Source: Rhodospirillaceae bacterium
GTDB lineage: Bacteria > Pseudomonadota > Alphaproteobacteria > Micavibrionales > UBA2020
DNA: 7,937 nt
Assembly: GCA_003524565.1 (NCBI GenBank)
Contig: DQGU01000122.1
Location: forward strand, 562-8,498
Direction: 5' to 3'
The position numbers and the translations under genes are program-made. Of this stretch, positions 4,977 to 7,937 are shown piece after piece. Positions within the stretch are counted from its first letter, which is position 1. The number at the start of each line of letters is the position of its first letter. The notes below the pieces were generated by a model. It made no database searches, was not told the DNA's origin, and saw only the letters and a list, made by a program, of their open reading frames with translations.

Positions 4977-7937
4977 ATGGCGACCAACAACACGACGGCG
5001 GCATCCAACGCACAGACTATCTCCCTCGAATCCAACCAGACGCAGGAAATTACCCTGAGCGCAGGCCAGAATCTGGCGATTGCGGCGGGTGATGCGACAG
5101 TGCAGGGCATTATGCTCGGTACTGGCGGCGCGATGAACATCAAGCTGTCAAACGGCGCGACGCTGGTTATTAAAAACTTCTCCGACATCGCCTCGATGTC
5201 TCCCGCACCGACCCTCAGCCTCCCCAATGGCGAGAAAATCGACCTGGCTGCGCTGCAAGCGATGGAATCCCCTGCCACCGCCGAAGCTGCGCCGGTTGAA
5301 GAAACCTTGTCGGATGCCAAAACCATCAACATGCCGAAACCGGGCGAAACGCTGGTCGTCAAGCTTGAAGAAGGCGCTGATTATACTTTCGGCTTCGCGA
5401 TGAACGAGCCGAAAGCCGTCAAAGATAACGGCGGCCAGCTGGTCATTACGTTTGAAAACGGTGGCGAGATTGTCATCCCCAACTACGGCACGATGAAAAA
5501 CAGCGGCGTTGAAATCACCCTGAAAGACGGTGCAGAACTGCCGGTCAGCGACTTCGGCGACGTTCTTGCCTCTGCCGCACAGTTGAACAACATCGAAGCC
5601 GCCGCTGGTGAAGGCGGCTCGGCTGGTGCGCGTAACGGTTTCGGCTTCCAGTCGAATTTCCAGTACACACAGTTCAACTCTCTCGATAAAATCGGCGAGA
5701 TTAACCCGACGGCGCTGCAATACGAAGCGCCTGACCGCCGCCCCGACCCGACGCTCGGCCCCGATGTCAACCCGAACCTTGGCGTGCAAGATGCCTATGT
5801 GAAGGAAGACGCAGCTGGCGGCACCACGATTGTGGTCACGGCAAAGCCGAACAACGGCAACGAGCAAATCACCCTCACCATTTCCGGCATCGACAACAGC
5901 TGGACGGTGGATACGGCGACCTCTGGCGGTACATACGACCCCGCGACGGGCACCTGGACGATTACGCTGAACCCGGGCGAGACGCTCGGTTCCACCCCGA
6001 CCTTCTTCCCGCCGAAAGACAGCGATGAAGACCTGACGGGTCTTACCATTTCCTCTACCGTCACCAACGTTGTGACGGGGCAGACGGTCACGGTCAGCAC
6101 CACCGCGAATATTTTCGTGGATGCGGTTGCCGACGTGCCGAACCTTGCCGCAGGCAATGCGAATGGCGACGAAGATACCGCTATTCCGCTCAACATCACG
6201 ACCTCCGTTTCCGATACCGACGGTTCGGAAACGATTTCTTCGGTCGTTATTCACGGCGTGCCTGCCGATGCGACGCTTTCCGCGGGTACCAAACAGCCGG
6301 ACGGCAGCTGGCTGCTCAGCACGGCTGATTTGCCGGGTCTGACCATCACCCCCGGTCTGCACTACTCGGGCTCTTTCGACCTGACGGTTGTTTCGACGTC
6401 CAAAGAAGGCGTCACCCCGGGCGACGGCAACAACGAACAAGACTTCAGCGACAACGAAGCCAGCGCAACCGCGACCATCACCGTGACGGTGAAGCCGGTT
6501 GCCGATACGCCGAACCTGTCGGTTGAAGCGCTTTACATCAAAGAAGACGCGACTTACCTCGACGGCACCCCGCAAACGAATGACGAACTGACGTTGAAAA
6601 TCACCGCGAGCCTTGTTGATACTGACGGCTCCGAACAGCTCACCGTCACCGTGACGGGCTTCAAGCCGGGCTGGGATGTTGATACCTCTGTATCCGGCGG
6701 TACCTACGACAGCGCGACGGGCGTCTGGACGCTCACGCTCCCTGCTGGCGTGACCAGCTTCTCCGGCGGCCCCATCGTGAAAGGACCTGCGGACAGCGAC
6801 GTTGACCTGACGGGTCTGGTTGTTACCGCGACGGCTTCCGAAGTTGTCGGCGGCGCGGTTGTTGACAGCGCGTCCAACAGTGCAAACACCAATGTTTTCG
6901 TGGACGCGGTTATCGACGCCCCGACCCTGACGGTTGCCAATACGACCGTTGTTGAAGGTCAGGCCATCAACCTCAGCATCGCCACGGCTGCGGGTGATAC
7001 CGACGGCTCTGAATCCATTACCAAGGTTGTGATTTCCGGTGTGCCGGATGGTCTCAGCCTGTCTGCCGGCACCAAACAGCCGGATGGCACCTGGCTGCTG
7101 AGCCAAGGCCAGCTGACCGGTCTGAAAGTCATTGCGCCCGCGAACTGGAACGGCGATTTCACCCTCACGGTCTCTTCGACTGCAAAAGAAGGCGTGACCG
7201 CAGGCGACGGCAATAACGAACAAAACTTCGGCGACAACGAAGCGACCGTGACCAAAACGCTCGACGTTTCCGTCACGCCGAAGGCTGACCTGCCGAGCCT
7301 CAGCGTCAAAGACGTTTACATCAAGGAAGACAGCGCAGGCGCGCAACTGAAAATCGACGCAAGCCTCAGCGATGCGACTGAAACGCTGACGGTCAAAATC
7401 GAAAACATCGACCCCAGCTGGACGATTACGAACCTCGCGGGCGGCACTTATGACGCTGCGACCAAAACGTGGTCGATTACGCTGGCGCCGGGCGCAAACT
7501 TCTCCGGCGGCCCGACGTTCAAACCGCCCGGCGATAGCGACCTCGATATGAGCGGTCTCAAAGTCACTGCAATTTCGACCAACAGCCAAGGCCAGTCCGA
7601 AAGCGTTTCCGCAAATGCGAATATTTTCGTGGACGCGGTTGCCGACAAGCCGAACCTGACGGCGGACAACGCTTCGGGTAACGAAGACACGCAAATCGCG
7701 CTGAACATCGCAACGTCCGTCAAAGACACCGACGGCAGCGAAAAAATCGACAGCGTTGTTATCAAAGGTCTGCCGGACGGCTTCACGCTGACGGCGGGCA
7801 CCAAGCTTGCGAATGGCGACTGGAGCCTTACGGAAGGCCAGCTGGCAGGGCTGAAAATCAACCCGCCCGCAAACTGGTCCGGCACGTTCACGCTGCAAGT
7901 TATCTCGACCGCGAAAGAGCAAGTCACGCTGACCACG
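4977..7937 (+). CDS. Giant repeat adhesin, BapA/LapA-like, probable type I secretion substrate (3' partial)
   Basis: 987 codons are open to the window end, so the protein is larger. It has no Sec signal peptide, no membrane segment and no cysteine, and is rich in Asp, Thr, Gly and Val, as in RTX-type adhesins exported by type I secretion through a C-terminal signal (outside the window). Residues 1-200 hold beta-hairpin units, e.g. IKLSNGATLVIKNFSDI (55-71), LVITFENGGEIVIPNYGTM (155-173) and ITLKDGAELPVSDFGDVL (180-197), recalling the BapA-type N-terminal region. A Phe/Gln-rich patch (220-235) and a Pro/Asp-rich linker (about 244-268) follow. From 270 on, A and B modules alternate; all three B modules and A2 carry the calcium-site-like DTDGSE, and modules end in ADxPNL-type linkers. 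The ATG has an ideal SD and promoter. Adhesin function and export route are inferred from architecture; the RTX C-terminus and transporter genes are not visible. Confidence 0.8.
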   Translation, partial: MATNNTTAASNAQTISLESNQTQEITLSAGQNLAIAAGDATVQGIMLGTGGAMNIKLSNGATLVIKNFSDIASMSPAPTLSLPNGEKIDLAALQAMESPATAEAAPVEETLSDAKTINMPKPGETLVVKLEEGADYTFGFAMNEPKAVKDNGGQLVITFENGGEIVIPNYGTMKNSGVEITLKDGAELPVSDFGDVLASAAQLNNIEAAAGEGGSAGARNGFGFQSNFQYTQFNSLDKIGEINPTALQYEAPDRRPDPTLGPDVNPNLGVQDAYVKEDAAGGTTIVVTAKPNNGNEQITLTISGIDNSWTVDTATSGGTYDPATGTWTITLNPGETLGSTPTFFPPKDSDEDLTGLTISSTVTNVVTGQTVTVSTTANIFVDAVADVPNLAAGNANGDEDTAIPLNITTSVSDTDGSETISSVVIHGVPADATLSAGTKQPDGSWLLSTADLPGLTITPGLHYSGSFDLTVVSTSKEGVTPGDGNNEQDFSDNEASATATITVTVKPVADTPNLSVEALYIKEDATYLDGTPQTNDELTLKITASLVDTDGSEQLTVTVTGFKPGWDVDTSVSGGTYDSATGVWTLTLPAGVTSFSGGPIVKGPADSDVDLTGLVVTATASEVVGGAVVDSASNSANTNVFVDAVIDAPTLTVANTTVVEGQAINLSIATAAGDTDGSESITKVVISGVPDGLSLSAGTKQPDGTWLLSQGQLTGLKVIAPANWNGDFTLTVSSTAKEGVTAGDGNNEQNFGDNEATVTKTLDVSVTPKADLPSLSVKDVYIKEDSAGAQLKIDASLSDATETLTVKIENIDPSWTITNLAGGTYDAATKTWSITLAPGANFSGGPTFKPPGDSDLDMSGLKVTAISTNSQGQSESVSANANIFVDAVADKPNLTADNASGNEDTQIALNIATSVKDTDGSEKIDSVVIKGLPDGFTLTAGTKLANGDWSLTEGQLAGLKINPPANWSGTFTLQVISTAKEQVTLTT
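5784..6518 (+). repeat. Adhesin super-repeat 1 (modules A1 + B1)
   Basis: Residues 270-514 of the adhesin. A1 (270-390) runs from QDAYVKED through SGGTYDPATGTWTITL to NIFVDAVADVPNL. B1 (391-514) runs from GDEDTAIPLNI through VSDTDGSETI and SAGTKQPDGSWLLS to VKPVADTPNL. The DTDGSE loop is present in B1 but A1 has PNNGNEQ at the equivalent place. Each module looks like an Ig/cadherin-like beta-sandwich; A and B align with each other as distant paralogues. Confidence 0.85.
6519..7301 (+). repeat. Adhesin super-repeat 2 (modules A2 + B2)
   Basis: Residues 515-775. A2 (515-651) begins SVEALYIKED, keeps DTDGSE (548-553), has SGGTYDSATGVWTLTL and ends NVFVDAVIDAPTL. It is longer than A1 by about 16 residues, partly from an insertion YLDGTPQTND after the start. 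B2 (652-775) has GDTDGSESI, SAGTKQPDGTWLLS and EGVTAGDGNNEQNF, and ends VTPKADLPSL. Matching B1 and B2 positions are 783 bp (261 codons) apart. Confidence 0.85.
7302..7937 (+). repeat. Adhesin super-repeat 3 (module A3 + partial B3)
   Basis: Residues 776-987. A3 (776-894) begins SVKDVYIKED, has SDATETLTV where A2 has DTDGSEQLTV, then AGGTYDAATKTWSITL and NIFVDAVADKPNL. B3 starts at 895 with GNEDTQIALNI, KDTDGSEKI and TAGTKLANGDWSLT and is cut by the window end. Bases 7620-7646 (A3) differ from 6108-6134 (A1) at one base in 27, showing recent or homogenised duplication. Confidence 0.85.

Noticed and set aside
4904..5092. 62-codon + strand frame beginning in the leader of the adhesin gene
   Set aside because: It has no SD, overlaps the adhesin start out of frame and contains the leader stem-loop. 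A regulatory leader peptide cannot be excluded but nothing supports one.
5148..7922. 924-codon open frame on the minus strand
   Set aside because: It has no SD at a plausible start. Its sequence is Arg/Asp/Val-rich with no recognisable domain and simply mirrors the repeats of the + strand adhesin. Long antisense openness follows from the codon bias of the real gene.
5784..7937. CRISPR array or mobile-element repeats
   Set aside because: The repeats are long, imperfect, in phase with the reading frame and encode protein modules. There are no short regular repeats with unique spacers, no transposase and no terminal inverted repeats.

Overview
The window looks like an alphaproteobacterial chromosome fragment. 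This rests on the CpaF/TadB/TadC protein sequences, the Tad-type gene order and the moderately high GC; a Rhodospirillales- or Micavibrio-like origin is only a guess. It starts at a contig end: bases 1-13 are identical to the 3' end shared by Illumina adapters, so the first gene is cut by the assembly and not by biology.

Left part (14-3093, + strand): three tightly packed Tad (Flp) pilus genes. They are the secretion ATPase cpaF/tadA (5' partial) and the two inner-membrane platform proteins tadB and tadC, with 2-3 bases between genes. A long perfect inverted repeat with flanking A and T runs (3103-3143) closes this operon, and also the convergent one.

Middle part (3157-4616, - strand): a two-gene operon joined by a one-base TAATG overlap. 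The first gene encodes a periplasmic protein with a CpaC/RcpA-like N-terminal pilus-assembly domain but no secretin barrel. The second encodes a TadD-like TPR lipoprotein. Both fit the outer-membrane/periplasmic side of the same Tad machine.

Intergenic region (4617-4976): a 360-bp divergent control region. It holds a near-consensus sigma70-type promoter (TTGACA, 17 bp, TATAAA) facing right, half-sites spaced 12 bp apart around the -35 box, and two inverted repeats in the predicted leader of the rightward gene.

Right part (4977 to window end, + strand): the first 987 codons, with no stop, of a very large cysteine-free, signal-peptide-less surface protein. A roughly 250-residue N-terminal module is followed by alternating A and B beta-sandwich-like repeats with DTDGSE loops. 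It resembles BapA/LapA-type giant adhesins exported by type I secretion. A 2.7-kb open frame on the opposite strand here is a shadow of this gene.

Taken together the window is a surface-attachment locus: a Tad pilus motor, its periplasmic accessory proteins, and a divergently transcribed giant adhesin that shares its control region with the accessory operon.
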